Below, piece by piece: positions 34,738-44,004 of a stretch of DNA of 64,000 bases. The notes under the pieces were generated by a model. That model searched no databases. It had not been told where the DNA came from and saw only the letters and a list, made by a program, of their open reading frames with translations. The stretch lies in the NCBI RefSeq assembly GCF_000621165.1, contig NZ_JHZA01000001.1, positions 558,001 through 622,000 on the forward strand, written 5' to 3'. How positions within the stretch are numbered: position 1 is the stretch's first letter; each line of letters starts with the position of its first letter. The translations under genes were made by a program, and so were the position numbers. The DNA comes from Enterovibrio calviensis DSM 14347. GTDB taxonomy: Bacteria > Pseudomonadota > Gammaproteobacteria > Enterobacterales > Vibrionaceae.

Positions 34738-36138
34738 TTACACCTTTTCTTTGAATTTCGCCGTAAAGTGCCTCAGCACTTTGGGCTCGTAGGTGAATGC
34801 TAATCCTTTGAGTGAGACGGCTTTGTCTTTCAGCTCGATCAGTGCGTCCGCGATGTAATCCATGTGGTCATTGGTATAAACCCGACGTGGAATGGTGAGT
34901 CGCATTAGCTCCATCGGCGAGGTTTTTTGTTCGCCCGTGGTTGGGTTTCGCCCGAGTAACAAGGAACCAATTTCAACGGCACGAATACCTGCTTCCACAT
35001 AAAGCGCATTCGCAAGGACATGGCCGGGGAACTGATCACCAGGGAGGTGAGGCAGCATTTTCCCAGCATCGACAAACACTGCGTGCCCGCCGGTTGGGTA
35101 TTGAATGGGAATGCCGCCTTCGCGCAGACGTTCGCCCAAGTATTCGACCTGGCGAATCCGGTAGTTGAGGTAGTCTTCATCAGCGCCTTCATACAGGCCA
35201 CGGGCGAGGGCTTCCATGTCTCGACCAGCCATGCCGCCGTAAGTCACGAACCCTTCCATCGGCACACACCGAGTTTGCACCGCTTGGAACAATTCCTCGT
35301 GGTCACGTACACAGCATAAGCCGCCAATGTTCACGAGTGGGTCTTTCTTCGCAGACATGGTGAGCATGTCGCCGTAGGTGTACATTTCACGAATGATCTC
35401 GGTGATCGTGGCGTTTTCATACCCCGCTTCACGCTGTTTGATAAACCATGCGTTTTCGCAATACCGCGCGGAGTCGATCACCACGGGAATATCAGCTTCT
35501 TTGGCGATCTCATACACCGCGCGCATGTTCGCCATTGATACCGGCTGACCGCCTGAACTGTTGCACGTCACCGTGGTGATAATTGCGGCGATGTTTTCCG
35601 TACCATAATGGGCGATGGTTTCGCGCAGTTTGTCGAGGTCGAAATTGCCTTTCCAATCATCATAAGTGTTGGTGTCGAAGGCTTTCTCGGTTAACACGTT
35701 AACGGGAATGCCACCGTTCAGTTCAACGTGGCCTGCTGTGGTATCAAAGTGGTAGTTAGAAATGAACACCGGATCGGTGCCGCCACGCACTTGTCGCATG
35801 CGCTCGATTAAGCAGGGAAATAAGATTTGCTCTGCGCCACGACCTTGGTGAGTTGGCACGGTGAGCTCGTAGCCAAAGAAATGCTTAACCGCGTCGCAGA
35901 GGTGGTAATAGTTTCGGCTACCCGCATAGGACTCATCGCCCATCATCATGCCTGCCCATTGATTGTCGCTCATGGCACCTGTGCCCGAATCGGTCAGCAA
36001 ATCAATGTAGACATCTTCGCTGCGCAGCAAGAAAGGGTTTAACCCTGCTTCTTGGAGTGCTTGAGCACGGTATTCAGGCGTGGTCATTTTGATGGGCTCA
36101 ACCATCTTGATGCGGAAAGGTTCTGGTAATCGTTTCAT
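34738..36138 (-). CDS. tnaA: Tryptophanase (tryptophan indole-lyase)
   Basis: This 466-aa PLP enzyme splits L-tryptophan into indole, pyruvate and ammonia. The Schiff-base lysine is Lys265 in MSAKKD. It is tryptophanase rather than tyrosine phenol-lyase because the position of the TPL threonine is Asp in FDTTAGH, and the TPL Arg381 position is Ile in [13 protein letters not shown]. The C-terminus [10 protein letters not shown] matches the E. coli enzyme. AGGATCAAGACC precedes the ATG. It is preceded by a tnaC leader peptide gene and a 221-base spacer, as in E. coli. No tnaB permease follows here, because the next gene on the strand is the response regulator. Confidence 0.96.
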   Translation of the reverse strand: MKRLPEPFRIKMVEPIKMTTPEYRAQALQEAGLNPFLLRSEDVYIDLLTDSGTGAMSDNQWAGMMMGDESYAGSRNYYHLCDAVKHFFGYELTVPTHQGRGAEQILFPCLIERMRQVRGGTDPVFISNYHFDTTAGHVELNGGIPVNVLTEKAFDTNTYDDWKGNFDLDKLRETIAHYGTENIAAIITTVTCNSSGGQPVSMANMRAVYEIAKEADIPVVIDSARYCENAWFIKQREAGYENATITEIIREMYTYGDMLTMSAKKDPLVNIGGLCCVRDHEELFQAVQTRCVPMEGFVTYGGMAGRDMEALARGLYEGADEDYLNYRIRQVEYLGERLREGGIPIQYPTGGHAVFVDAGKMLPHLPGDQFPGHVLANALYVEAGIRAVEIGSLLLGRNPTTGEQKTSPMELMRLTIPRRVYTNDHMDYIADALIELKDKAVSLKGLAFTYEPKVLRHFTAKFKEKV

Positions 36139-36359
36139 GGTCTTGATCCTATTTTTCGCTCAATGCCACGCCCTTGATTTTTCGTCTTGTTGTGTAGAAC
36201 AGGGCGCATGGAGCATTGGGCTTGTCGATCACACGAGATGGCTTTTACTGCGACCTGTTTGCTTCAACAGAAAACGAAAAGATCGCGAAAGAAAGCGCTA
36301 AGGTCTCTGTGAACGAGAAAATTAAATATGTGAAGGTGACGCGAAGGCGTCAAACAGGA
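36139..36359 (-). promoter_or_regulatory. tnaC-tnaA leader spacer (attenuation region)
   Basis: A 221-base untranslated spacer lies between the tnaC stop and the tnaA ATG; the E. coli spacer has about the same length and holds Rho-dependent pause sites. I see no strong hairpin with T-run, which fits Rho-dependent attenuation. Confidence 0.6.
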
Positions 36360-36449
36360 TCAAACGCGAGGGAAGTCGTAGGCGAGTTGAATATCGTTGT
36401 TATACCAATGGAATAGCACTGCGCTATTGCTATGCTGACATGTGTTCAT
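36360..36449 (-). CDS. tnaC: TnaC, tryptophanase leader peptide
   Basis: This 29-codon gene runs from ATG 36449 to TGA 36360. An AAGGAGGG ribosome site (36456-36463) stands 6 bases upstream. The peptide contains Trp15, Asp19 and Pro27 in HWYNND...DFP, with the same 4- and 12-residue spacings as E. coli TnaC Trp12, Asp16, Pro24. In E. coli these residues let the nascent peptide stall the ribosome when tryptophan is bound, which blocks Rho and allows tnaA expression. Here two residues (Arg-Val) follow the Pro before the stop, whereas E. coli stops directly after Pro24. Confidence 0.9.
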   Translation of the reverse strand: MNTCQHSNSAVLFHWYNNDIQLAYDFPRV

Positions 36450-36709
36450 CCGCTACCCTCCTTGATTTGGTTAACATGATAATTGGTCGCTTCGTTGATG
36501 ATAACTTAGTCAATTTGAAGCACGGATGCAAGTCTGTGTTAGTTCAGCAAATTACAGCCCTTGTAGCATCAGCAAAACAGTATCAGAGAAATAAACCTTA
36601 CGGCTCCTATCAAGTGTGAGACACATTGCCACTCAAAGACATGCATATAGTAGAGGTGCGAGATCACAACGGTTCAGCAGTGATTCTTATTGAGAGGAGA
36701 GCCTTCGCG

Positions 36710-37753
36710 ATGCAATTTGATAACCCAGTAAATACCACGATTTTCCGCACATTAGTGTCTCAAACACACCATGAAGCCAATCAAAAAGCCCCTGCCGCAT
36801 TGCCTTTTTTTGAGGCAATCAGGGACAAAGTGGCGGCGTGTTCAGACATGGAAGCCAGTTACAAATCACGTATTCATCAACGTATTCGAGATCTCTCAGA
36901 TCAAACACTCAACCTGTTAGTGATTGGGCAGAAAGGCGCGGGTAAAACCGAAACCATGAAGGCGCTGTTCGGGGGGCATGATTGGCAGGCGGATCAGTCA
37001 GATCACACTCAACAGGTCACGCGACATGAACTGAATCAATTGACGATTTGGCAAGCGGAACTGCCGCACTACAGTGAGCCGTCGCCGCAACTAGTGGGTG
37101 AGTTGGGTGCGCTGTTATCGGAAACCACGGACAATGGCGAGCCACTCATTGACCGCGTGATCGTGGTATTGGATTCAGCCAGCAGTAATATCGATGATTG
37201 TTATCTTGAACTCTGCCACACCCTGATTCCTATGCTCGGTACCATGACTGAAAACCGTTTGATGATCTTGATGAACAAAGCCGACAAGGTGGCGCGACAC
37301 ATTCGTGGCACCAGTGTGAATGAAACCATGCCGTTAGACGCAGAAATTTGGCTGGACTGCACTGCAGCTACCTTGCGGTATCGCTTGATCCACAACGCAG
37401 GCATTCAAACTCGGCCGCTTTACTACAGTGCACTGGCGGGCGAATCACCATCTGGCCGCCCCTATAATCTGCAAAAGCTGTTAGCGAATTTGCTGGAAAA
37501 ACTTCCGGAAGAGAAACGTCTCTTGCTACTTAATCAACCATTTACGCTTGGTGATGAGCAATGGCGTGAGCATGATGACAAGAAGATATACCGCCAGAGT
37601 ATCGAAAATCTCTGCTTTGATGGCTTACATCTTGGCGCAAGGGATGGCGATCGTTTTGGTGGTCAACTGGGCGCGTTTTTGGGTAAGCATGGCAGGGCAT
37701 TGGGCAATATTGTCTCTGATACCCTACAGGAGCAGATGGGCGTTACGGTCTAA
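36710..37753 (+). CDS. GTPase of the tandem pair, copy 1 (degenerate switch motif)
   Basis: This 347-aa P-loop GTPase has Walker A GQKGAGKTE at about 73-81, and G4 NKAD at 189-192. The expected G3 motif (DxPG) reads as WQAELPHY, so the switch II Asp is absent. The N-terminal 65 residues are helical, and the C-terminus has a Gly-rich helix-like block GDRFGGQLGAFLGKHGRALG that is shared with the paralogue at 38000. The fold recalls YfjP/YeeP-type 50S ribosome-binding-like GTPases, without clear subfamily. The start is uncertain: ATG 36710 has GAGGAG upstream at longish spacing; upstream TTG 36626 and ATG 36641 are alternatives. Function unknown. Confidence 0.75.
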   Translation: MQFDNPVNTTIFRTLVSQTHHEANQKAPAALPFFEAIRDKVAACSDMEASYKSRIHQRIRDLSDQTLNLLVIGQKGAGKTETMKALFGGHDWQADQSDHTQQVTRHELNQLTIWQAELPHYSEPSPQLVGELGALLSETTDNGEPLIDRVIVVLDSASSNIDDCYLELCHTLIPMLGTMTENRLMILMNKADKVARHIRGTSVNETMPLDAEIWLDCTAATLRYRLIHNAGIQTRPLYYSALAGESPSGRPYNLQKLLANLLEKLPEEKRLLLLNQPFTLGDEQWREHDDKKIYRQSIENLCFDGLHLGARDGDRFGGQLGAFLGKHGRALGNIVSDTLQEQMGVTV

Positions 37754-37999
37754 TCATCGAAAAAAGTTCGCGTTTTTCGTCATTCTTTAAAGTCGCGTCT
37801 TCGGCCATTTTCTTTGTCTAATATTGGCTAGAGGGCGCGACATTTGGGCAAACTGCCTTTCGATTATCCCTCATGATTTATCCGTACAACAGCCTGTAAG
37901 TAAACAAATTGTTAAACTCTATCAAGAGCGAGACAGATTCACTCTGTTGCTTTGCTTATAGTTGCATTTGGTTAAGTAGTACTCATTGAGGGCAGCACC

Positions 38000-38980
38000 A
38001 TGCAAAATAGCACTGTATTCTCTAGGCAATTGGCAATGGATATCAGCCATTCCTTGCTATTGGATGAATTTAAGAAAGCCACACTTCAATTGCGCCTGCA
38101 TGATTTGGAAGCGCAATCTCTCAACATTCTTTTCGCAGGCCCGCAAGGCGTTGGCAAAACCTCCACCATCAAAGCACTCTTTGGTGACGAGTTAGTTGGC
38201 GGCGCTGTACCCGACAATGCAGCATCAAATTCCTCTGAAGTCAGCCGTTACGAAAAGGGCGGTCTGGTGGTGTGGGATTCCCCCGGACATACTGGTAACG
38301 CAGAACACGATGCACTGCTCGACATGCAATTGGGCGCGACCCTTACAGAGTGCGACGGTGAAGGAAAACCACTTATCGACATGGTTGTCGTGGTGCTGGA
38401 TGCGGCGGAAAGAAACCTCAACAGTGGCTATCGCCTCATTTGTGAAGTGATTGTGCCTGCGCTAGGCGATCAATTCGATAACCGTTTGGTGGTGGGCCTG
38501 AACAAGGTAGACGCTGCAAGCTACGGCTATGAATGGGATTTCGTGGCGGACTCTGCATCGTCAGAAGTCGAAATCTGGCCGGAAAGTACGGCTTCTCTGT
38601 TGCGCCACTGCATGTTGGATGAATCAGGGCTAGAAATTGCCCCTGTCTGCTACGCCGCTGAATTTTCACGCCAAGACGATGTTTCGCGTCCTTTCAACTT
38701 GCTAAAGCTCGTTAATCAGATGGTGTCAAAACTGCCGATCGAGAAAAAACTCATGGTATTTGATGCGCCACTAAACAATAAAACCTTGGCTTGGCATGAG
38801 AGTGACGATCGCATCAATTACCTTGTGCAGATGGAAAACAACCTGTTTGACTTGGTCTATGAAGGCGCAAAAGACGGCGCAAGGTTTGGTGGTCTGCTCG
38901 GTGCGTATTTGGGTAAGCAGGGCCGAGAGCTAGGTTACTTGATTCGCCGTAACGTTCGTAGAACACTTCATCAAGATTGA
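38000..38980 (+). CDS. GTPase of the tandem pair, copy 2 (intact motifs)
   Basis: This 326-aa paralogue of the previous gene has intact GTPase motifs: GPQGVGKTS at 47-55, G3 DSPGH at 93-97 and G4 NKVD at 168-171. Both proteins share the layout, the PLIDxVVVVLD block (about 127-137) and the C-terminal GARFGGLLGAYLGKQGREL block, which could insert in or contact a membrane. The shared architecture with one partner lacking the switch Asp suggests a heterodimer of active and inactive subunits, which is my inference. The ATG has GAGGGCAG upstream. The genes are 246 bases apart, so each may have its own promoter. A strong terminator follows at 39077. Confidence 0.8.
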   Translation: MQNSTVFSRQLAMDISHSLLLDEFKKATLQLRLHDLEAQSLNILFAGPQGVGKTSTIKALFGDELVGGAVPDNAASNSSEVSRYEKGGLVVWDSPGHTGNAEHDALLDMQLGATLTECDGEGKPLIDMVVVVLDAAERNLNSGYRLICEVIVPALGDQFDNRLVVGLNKVDAASYGYEWDFVADSASSEVEIWPESTASLLRHCMLDESGLEIAPVCYAAEFSRQDDVSRPFNLLKLVNQMVSKLPIEKKLMVFDAPLNNKTLAWHESDDRINYLVQMENNLFDLVYEGAKDGARFGGLLGAYLGKQGRELGYLIRRNVRRTLHQD

Positions 38981-39076
38981 GCGCTGTGTTGCTGCTCATT
39001 CACTGATCAGATCAATGACGTTAAGTATTGACCTGCTTCGGTGAAAGCTTCAGCTTAGCGGCTCTCTTTAAAAACT

Positions 39077-39110
39077 AAAAACCGAGTGTTATGTACACTC
39101 GGTTTTTTTT
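39077..39110 (+). terminator. Strong rho-independent terminator after GTPase pair
   Basis: Stem ACCGAGTGT/ACACTCGGT flanked by AAAA/TTTT, loop TATGT, then a run of eight T residues. It lies 97 bases after the stop of GTPase 2. Confidence 0.92.
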
Positions 39111-40203
39111 GGAAATTTAACTTAGCTACTCTTTGAAAATGGACTAGAAAAGTATTTGGCTGTCCACTCTCGTCACTTTGTCGGTCATGTTTCGGTTCTG
39201 TTTTTGGTTTTACTATGAGTGAGTAAATATTAGTGATTGTTAGTGGCTTGCAGTATTAATAAATTAAACTGATTTTAGCATGAGGGCTGGGTGATTGTTT
39301 TTATTTATGTCATTGCTGTTAAGTGCGAGTTTTAAAGGGTAATGTACACTTTGGTCAATTAATGGAGGTGGGTGGCTTATTATTGAACGTGCGAGTGTAA
39401 AACTGAGATGGTGGAAATCAAGAATGTTCTAATGTGTTTAACATTATATTTTTAGTGGTTACTTTCTACCGTTGAATTTTTATATTTCCTCAACGATTTT
39501 TTGTGCGATACCGTTTTTCCTCTTTGTTTTATTTGGTTTGATTTCGAGATAATGAATTCAGTCCTATGTTACAAAACGCCCCTTTATATGCGTCATAAAT
39601 CAAATGCGATGTTCATTAATAGCTTGGTGCGTAACGGCTTAGCCTCTGTGCCGTCAAAGTGTTATCGCGGTGCCAGACAATGGGTACGTGCTCCTTCCCA
39701 GATGCGTAAGACACTGCATACCTTGCTCATTATCGATATTGAAGGACTTCAATTGCATCATAAGCCAATGAGGCTCAAAAGAAGTAACAGAGAGTGAACG
39801 CAGTGCGGAGAACTCTCGCTTTATGATTCTTTTATTTTAATTGTATTTGTTTTCTTTTTCATGATGAGGGTTTTTAATGTTAGGAGTTTTTGCGTGTATT
39901 AGTTTGTGGTGTTAGACATAGGGGTTTTTATCATATAGATTTTATTTTGCAGTCGTTCGTTAAGCTGTGGTGGTGAGTTGAGAAATGACATAGGTATTAT
40001 TTCATTTCCGACCATTTATGTGCGTATCGGTTTTTCTTTTATTTTTATTTCACTGTTAATGCCCTTAATTAGTGCCATCTTAATTAAATTATTCTAAATA
40101 ATGTGTCGATGCCATTAGCCTGCGGGGTAGTTCTTGCTTGCTGGGTGAAAATTAATCAGTTGAATATTTTTAATATTAGTTGGATTTTCAAAGGAATGAA
40201 CAA
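39111..40203. other. Long AT-rich upstream region of the lap operon
   Basis: About 1.1 kb with few coding signals. It is strongly AT-rich apart from a roughly 210-base block at 39588-39797. I looked for a cyclic-di-GMP (GEMM) aptamer and saw none. AAGGA at 40191-40195 is the ribosome site of the adhesin gene. Such long leaders are typical of regulated biofilm promoters. Confidence 0.5.
39588..39797 (+). CDS. Possible small gene, 69 aa, unknown
   Basis: This frame has a basic composition (many Lys, Arg and His; ends MRLKRSNRE) and includes RNGLASVPSKCYRGARQWVR near the middle. Its base composition is richer in GC than the flanks, unlike spurious frames in this stretch. It has no convincing ribosome site, and several ATGs (39552, 39588, 39609) are in frame. 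I recognise no family. It may be a small regulator or a decayed gene fragment. Confidence 0.2.
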   Translation: MRHKSNAMFINSLVRNGLASVPSKCYRGARQWVRAPSQMRKTLHTLLIIDIEGLQLHHKPMRLKRSNRE

Positions 40204-43200
40204 ATGGAAACAATCACCACCAAACAGAATGCAACGGTCATTTCTGTGAATGGAAAAATGTCCGTTTCGGTTAACGGTTCGGATGTTCCTGTGACTGAGG
40301 CTTTAGTGCTCGATCCTGGTGCGAAAATCATTCTTACTGAGGGTTCAAACGCGCTCCTATCACTTGAAGATGGCAGTTTGCTCCCGCTTGGTGACCTTGG
40401 TGACGTAGACAAGCCTCCCCAGAACTCGTTTAACCTCACTCTCAACGATCAAGTGACTGTAATTCAGGCATTGATTGAAGAGGGCTTAGATCCGACAGAA
40501 GCATTGGCCGCCACTGCTGCAGGGGGGAGCACAGCGTCAGGCGCTGGATCTTGGGGGTTCGAGTCAATAGACCGGATCGGGGAAGAGACCATAGCACACG
40601 CTGGTTATGATACCGGGCCGATTAGCCGCGGATATTCGACAGAAAGAGTAGTCAGAGAGGATGCAGCGGCTGAACGCGTGTTTGCAAAAGTGACCTTGTC
40701 GTCTAAGACCAACGGTGAAGACATTCTCGAAGGTGGACAGATCACTTATATCGTCACTTTTGACCAAATGGTGCAACGTGATGTCACGGTGACCTTGAGC
40801 AATGGCGTATCTGTTCTCGTGTTGGCAGGTGAAAGGTCAGGTTCCGTAACCATCGCTGTGAGAGAAGACAATGTCTATGAGCAAGAAGATGACTACCTGT
40901 CGGTAACAATCGCCGATATCTCGGACCACAACTTTGACAGTTTGACGGTCGAAGGCTCAGTTAATAACACTGTGGTCGATGACAATGATTTGACCATCGT
41001 TACATTGAGCTCGACAACCAATGGAAACAATGTCACCGAAGGCGGGAGTATCGAGTACAAGGTTGAGTTTTCTAACACAACAAAAGAAGACATCACCGTT
41101 AGTTTGAGTAATGGTCTTTCTGTTGTCGTGTTGGCTGGTGAAACGTCAGGCTTCGTCACTGTGAATGTGAGAGAAGATGATGTTTACCAACAAGATGACG
41201 ACACCCTTGTCGTGGCTATCGATAGCGTATCTGCCAATAGCTTTGAGGACTTATTGAGCGAGGGAACGGTGAAAAACACCGTGGTAGATGACAACGATCT
41301 GACCATCGTCTCTCTCAGCTCAACAACCGATGGTGAGAATATCACCGAAGGTGGGAGCATTGAGTACAAGGTTGAGTTTTCTAACGTGGCAAAAGAAGAC
41401 ATCACCGTCGTGTTGAGCAACGGAGCGTCAGTTCTTGTGTTGGCGGGGGAAAGGTCGGGCTTCGTGACAGTGAATGTGAGGGCTGATGATGTCTACAAAC
41501 AAGTTAACGATGTCCTTGTTGTCACTATCGATAGCGTATCTGCTAATAGTTTTGAGGAGTTGTCGACCGAAGGAACGGTGAACAACACCGTGGTCGACGA
41601 CAGTGACTTAACCACATTCACCCTGAGTTCAGGCACCAACGGTGAAGACATCACTGAAGGCGGAAAGATTGAGTATAAAGTAGAACTTACTCATCCTGCC
41701 AAAGAAGCTATCACCATTTCATTGAGTAATGGCATTACCATTGATATCCCAAAAGGCGCATCTTCTGGTACTGGCGAACTTGCAGTCCGTGCTGATGACA
41801 ATAACGTTCAAGCTGATGAATCATTGGACGTCACGATTACTGGCATATCGACGAATTCTTTTGAACGAGTGACTGCTGTTGGCACAGTGTCCAATACCGT
41901 TATTGATAACGATGCGTTTGATCTCAAGACTCAAGCTTCGGTCTCTGAAGAGGGTTTTTCAGAGGGGAATCCGGATGACAACGGTTCGCCTGATGATAGC
42001 GCAAGCAGCACATCAGCTGTCGATGTCGAGATGGAAGTGAATGTCGGAGATTACAGTGACGTAACTATCAGCTTCGCATACGAAGAGGGCGATGTGGATC
42101 AACCACTGTTTGAGGGTGGGACACCCAGTCTAACTTCCGATGGCGTAGCAATTAACTGGTTCGTCGACGAGTCCGATCAATTGGTCGGTTATAAAGGGAA
42201 TGATAAAGCAGACGTTGTTCTGAACATATCTTTGCAGCAAGGAAACGGGGACACCAAACCGACCTTTAGCGTCTCACTTTATCAAACGCTAGATCATGCG
42301 GACAAAGGCGTTGAAGACATTTCCTCTCTCAAGCCCAAAGTGAACGTGGAAGGAAACGGTGATTTGGAAGGCATCGATGAAGTGTCGCTCTTAGACATTC
42401 GCATTGAAGATGATATGCCCATGGGTACGTTCTCCACCACGCAAAACTCCTCTGAAACATCGTCTAATTCTAACTCGAATGTGCAAATCATTGTCGATAT
42501 GTCCGGGTCAATGGGTACGTTGGTTTCCGGTGAAAGTCGCACTGAATTAATACAAACGAGTTTTATCAATACACTGACTCAGTATGAGGAAGCGGGTGTA
42601 ACGAAAGTTCAGTTTGTCCCTTTCTACAGTGTCTTTGGGTTAGTCCGTGCGGAAAATGGTGATCCTTGGATGAGCGTTGAAGAGGCCAAGCGCTTTTTGC
42701 AAAATGACGGGCTATTGAAGATTAGGCAAGGCCTACTTGTTAGTGGCGAAACTGAGTATATCGGTGTGACTGAGGCACTTGAAAAAGGGCAACTATGGTG
42801 GAATGAAGACGGTAAGGTTGATAACGCAACGAATGTGACCTACTTCGTGGGCGATTTCGCGCCGCATGCAGAAGGAAATGTGTCGGATCAGACCATTGAC
42901 GATTGGTATAAACATTTGTCGGATAACCAAATTCGAGCCGAAAGAGTCGTGGTTTCGCCTGCCGATCTCACGTTCAGTGAGGACATACGGTATCTCTCTT
43001 ACGACTGGGAAACTGACAATAATCCGCCATTATTTCCAGTGGTTTACAAGGATCTCGATGACTTTGAAAACCCACCGACGATTCGAGTCACGCCACCGAG
43101 TGTAACGGGTCAACTTTATAACGACAGCGACTTTGGCGCGGATGGCAAAGGGGGCGTTGCACTCACGATTGAATCGATTTCTTACCTCTTTATCTTCGAT

Positions 43201-43923
43201 GAAAACGGAACGCCAATACTCTCTTCTCTTCATGACGAAATAGATTATGAGAACGGAAAACTGACGGTAGAGATTGGTGGTGAGCATACGCTGGTGGTGG
43301 ATATTCAATCAGGGAGCTTCGAGTTAAAGCCATTCTCCAATACTGAAGATCAAACCATCAATATTATTGTTCAATTAACGGACGGTGATGGCGATGGCGT
43401 TTCCCACCAAGTCATTATTGAAGGGGTAGATTCGTCGAATGACGATGCTCAGAACAGCACAAACGCTTTGTATAGTGGAGAGACAAAAAACGTTGTGACT
43501 GCGACGGGTGACGAAGATGCGCTAAAAGGCAGTGATGGAGATGACGTTTTCTTGTGGCGTCAGGTTGCGAGTACCAGCGACGACAGCGAAACAACAAAAA
43601 CGGTGGTCAGCGACTTTAGAGCCAACAATGAAAATGAGCAAGATACTCTGGATATTTCAGCGCTTGTTTCCGCGAGTGCGACGATTACCCTCCATGAAGA
43701 AGAAGACGTTAACAACACGGTCATTTCGATTGACTCAGATGGTGATGGAACGTTTGAGCAGGAAATCATTCTCAGTAATACCCGCTTCGCTGAGATAAAA
43801 GACATCGTCAAAAACGGCATGTTTGATGCTGATACGACCGCCCTCATCATCAGCAACGATACCCAATATACAGACCAAGGAAGCAGAGTCGTCATCGACT
43901 TTGACGGGAACGAGAGTATGTAG
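40204..43923 (+). CDS. LapA-like giant adhesin with N-terminal retention module, Ig/Calx-type repeats and vWA domain
   Basis: This 1239-aa protein begins with a retention module (1-110) followed by TAAG at 104-107, the motif cleaved by the periplasmic protease LapG in Pseudomonas. Four beta-sandwich repeats of about 100 residues follow (160-570; each with GGxIEYKVEF, VxLSNG, VNVREDDVY, NTVVDDxD). A vWA domain carries a MIDAS motif DMSGS at 765-769. The C-terminus (about 1100-1239) has one GSDGDD calcium turn and the VC_A0849-type secretion signal. ATG 40204 follows AAGGA. The protein is held at the surface through the outer membrane pore, then released by LapG when cyclic-di-GMP drops; this regulation is known for LapA and inferred here. 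Confidence 0.85.
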   Translation: METITTKQNATVISVNGKMSVSVNGSDVPVTEALVLDPGAKIILTEGSNALLSLEDGSLLPLGDLGDVDKPPQNSFNLTLNDQVTVIQALIEEGLDPTEALAATAAGGSTASGAGSWGFESIDRIGEETIAHAGYDTGPISRGYSTERVVREDAAAERVFAKVTLSSKTNGEDILEGGQITYIVTFDQMVQRDVTVTLSNGVSVLVLAGERSGSVTIAVREDNVYEQEDDYLSVTIADISDHNFDSLTVEGSVNNTVVDDNDLTIVTLSSTTNGNNVTEGGSIEYKVEFSNTTKEDITVSLSNGLSVVVLAGETSGFVTVNVREDDVYQQDDDTLVVAIDSVSANSFEDLLSEGTVKNTVVDDNDLTIVSLSSTTDGENITEGGSIEYKVEFSNVAKEDITVVLSNGASVLVLAGERSGFVTVNVRADDVYKQVNDVLVVTIDSVSANSFEELSTEGTVNNTVVDDSDLTTFTLSSGTNGEDITEGGKIEYKVELTHPAKEAITISLSNGITIDIPKGASSGTGELAVRADDNNVQADESLDVTITGISTNSFERVTAVGTVSNTVIDNDAFDLKTQASVSEEGFSEGNPDDNGSPDDSASSTSAVDVEMEVNVGDYSDVTISFAYEEGDVDQPLFEGGTPSLTSDGVAINWFVDESDQLVGYKGNDKADVVLNISLQQGNGDTKPTFSVSLYQTLDHADKGVEDISSLKPKVNVEGNGDLEGIDEVSLLDIRIEDDMPMGTFSTTQNSSETSSNSNSNVQIIVDMSGSMGTLVSGESRTELIQTSFINTLTQYEEAGVTKVQFVPFYSVFGLVRAENGDPWMSVEEAKRFLQNDGLLKIRQGLLVSGETEYIGVTEALEKGQLWWNEDGKVDNATNVTYFVGDFAPHAEGNVSDQTIDDWYKHLSDNQIRAERVVVSPADLTFSEDIRYLSYDWETDNNPPLFPVVYKDLDDFENPPTIRVTPPSVTGQLYNDSDFGADGKGGVALTIESISYLFIFDENGTPILSSLHDEIDYENGKLTVEIGGEHTLVVDIQSGSFELKPFSNTEDQTINIIVQLTDGDGDGVSHQVIIEGVDSSNDDAQNSTNALYSGETKNVVTATGDEDALKGSDGDDVFLWRQVASTSDDSETTKTVVSDFRANNENEQDTLDISALVSASATITLHEEEDVNNTVISIDSDGDGTFEQEIILSNTRFAEIKDIVKNGMFDADTTALIISNDTQYTDQGSRVVIDFDGNESM

Positions 43924-44004
43924 CCCACATCATTCATGCGTCGCCTATTCGTGGCTGCGTTTATTTATGTGTAGGTTTTGTTTCCACTTTTGAATGGGTT
44001 ATCG

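Noticed and set aside
34738-36138. Tyrosine phenol-lyase instead of tryptophanase
   Set aside because: The residues that define TPL (Thr in the FxTT block, Arg381) are Asp and Ile here, as in TnaA, and a TnaC leader precedes it.
36610-36640. CRP site upstream of tnaC (TGTGAGACACATTGCCAC)
   Set aside because: Only one good half-site, located far from tnaC, so I cannot call it.
39111-40203. Cyclic-di-GMP (GEMM) riboswitch before the adhesin gene
   Set aside because: I could not find the conserved GEMM core pattern in either orientation.
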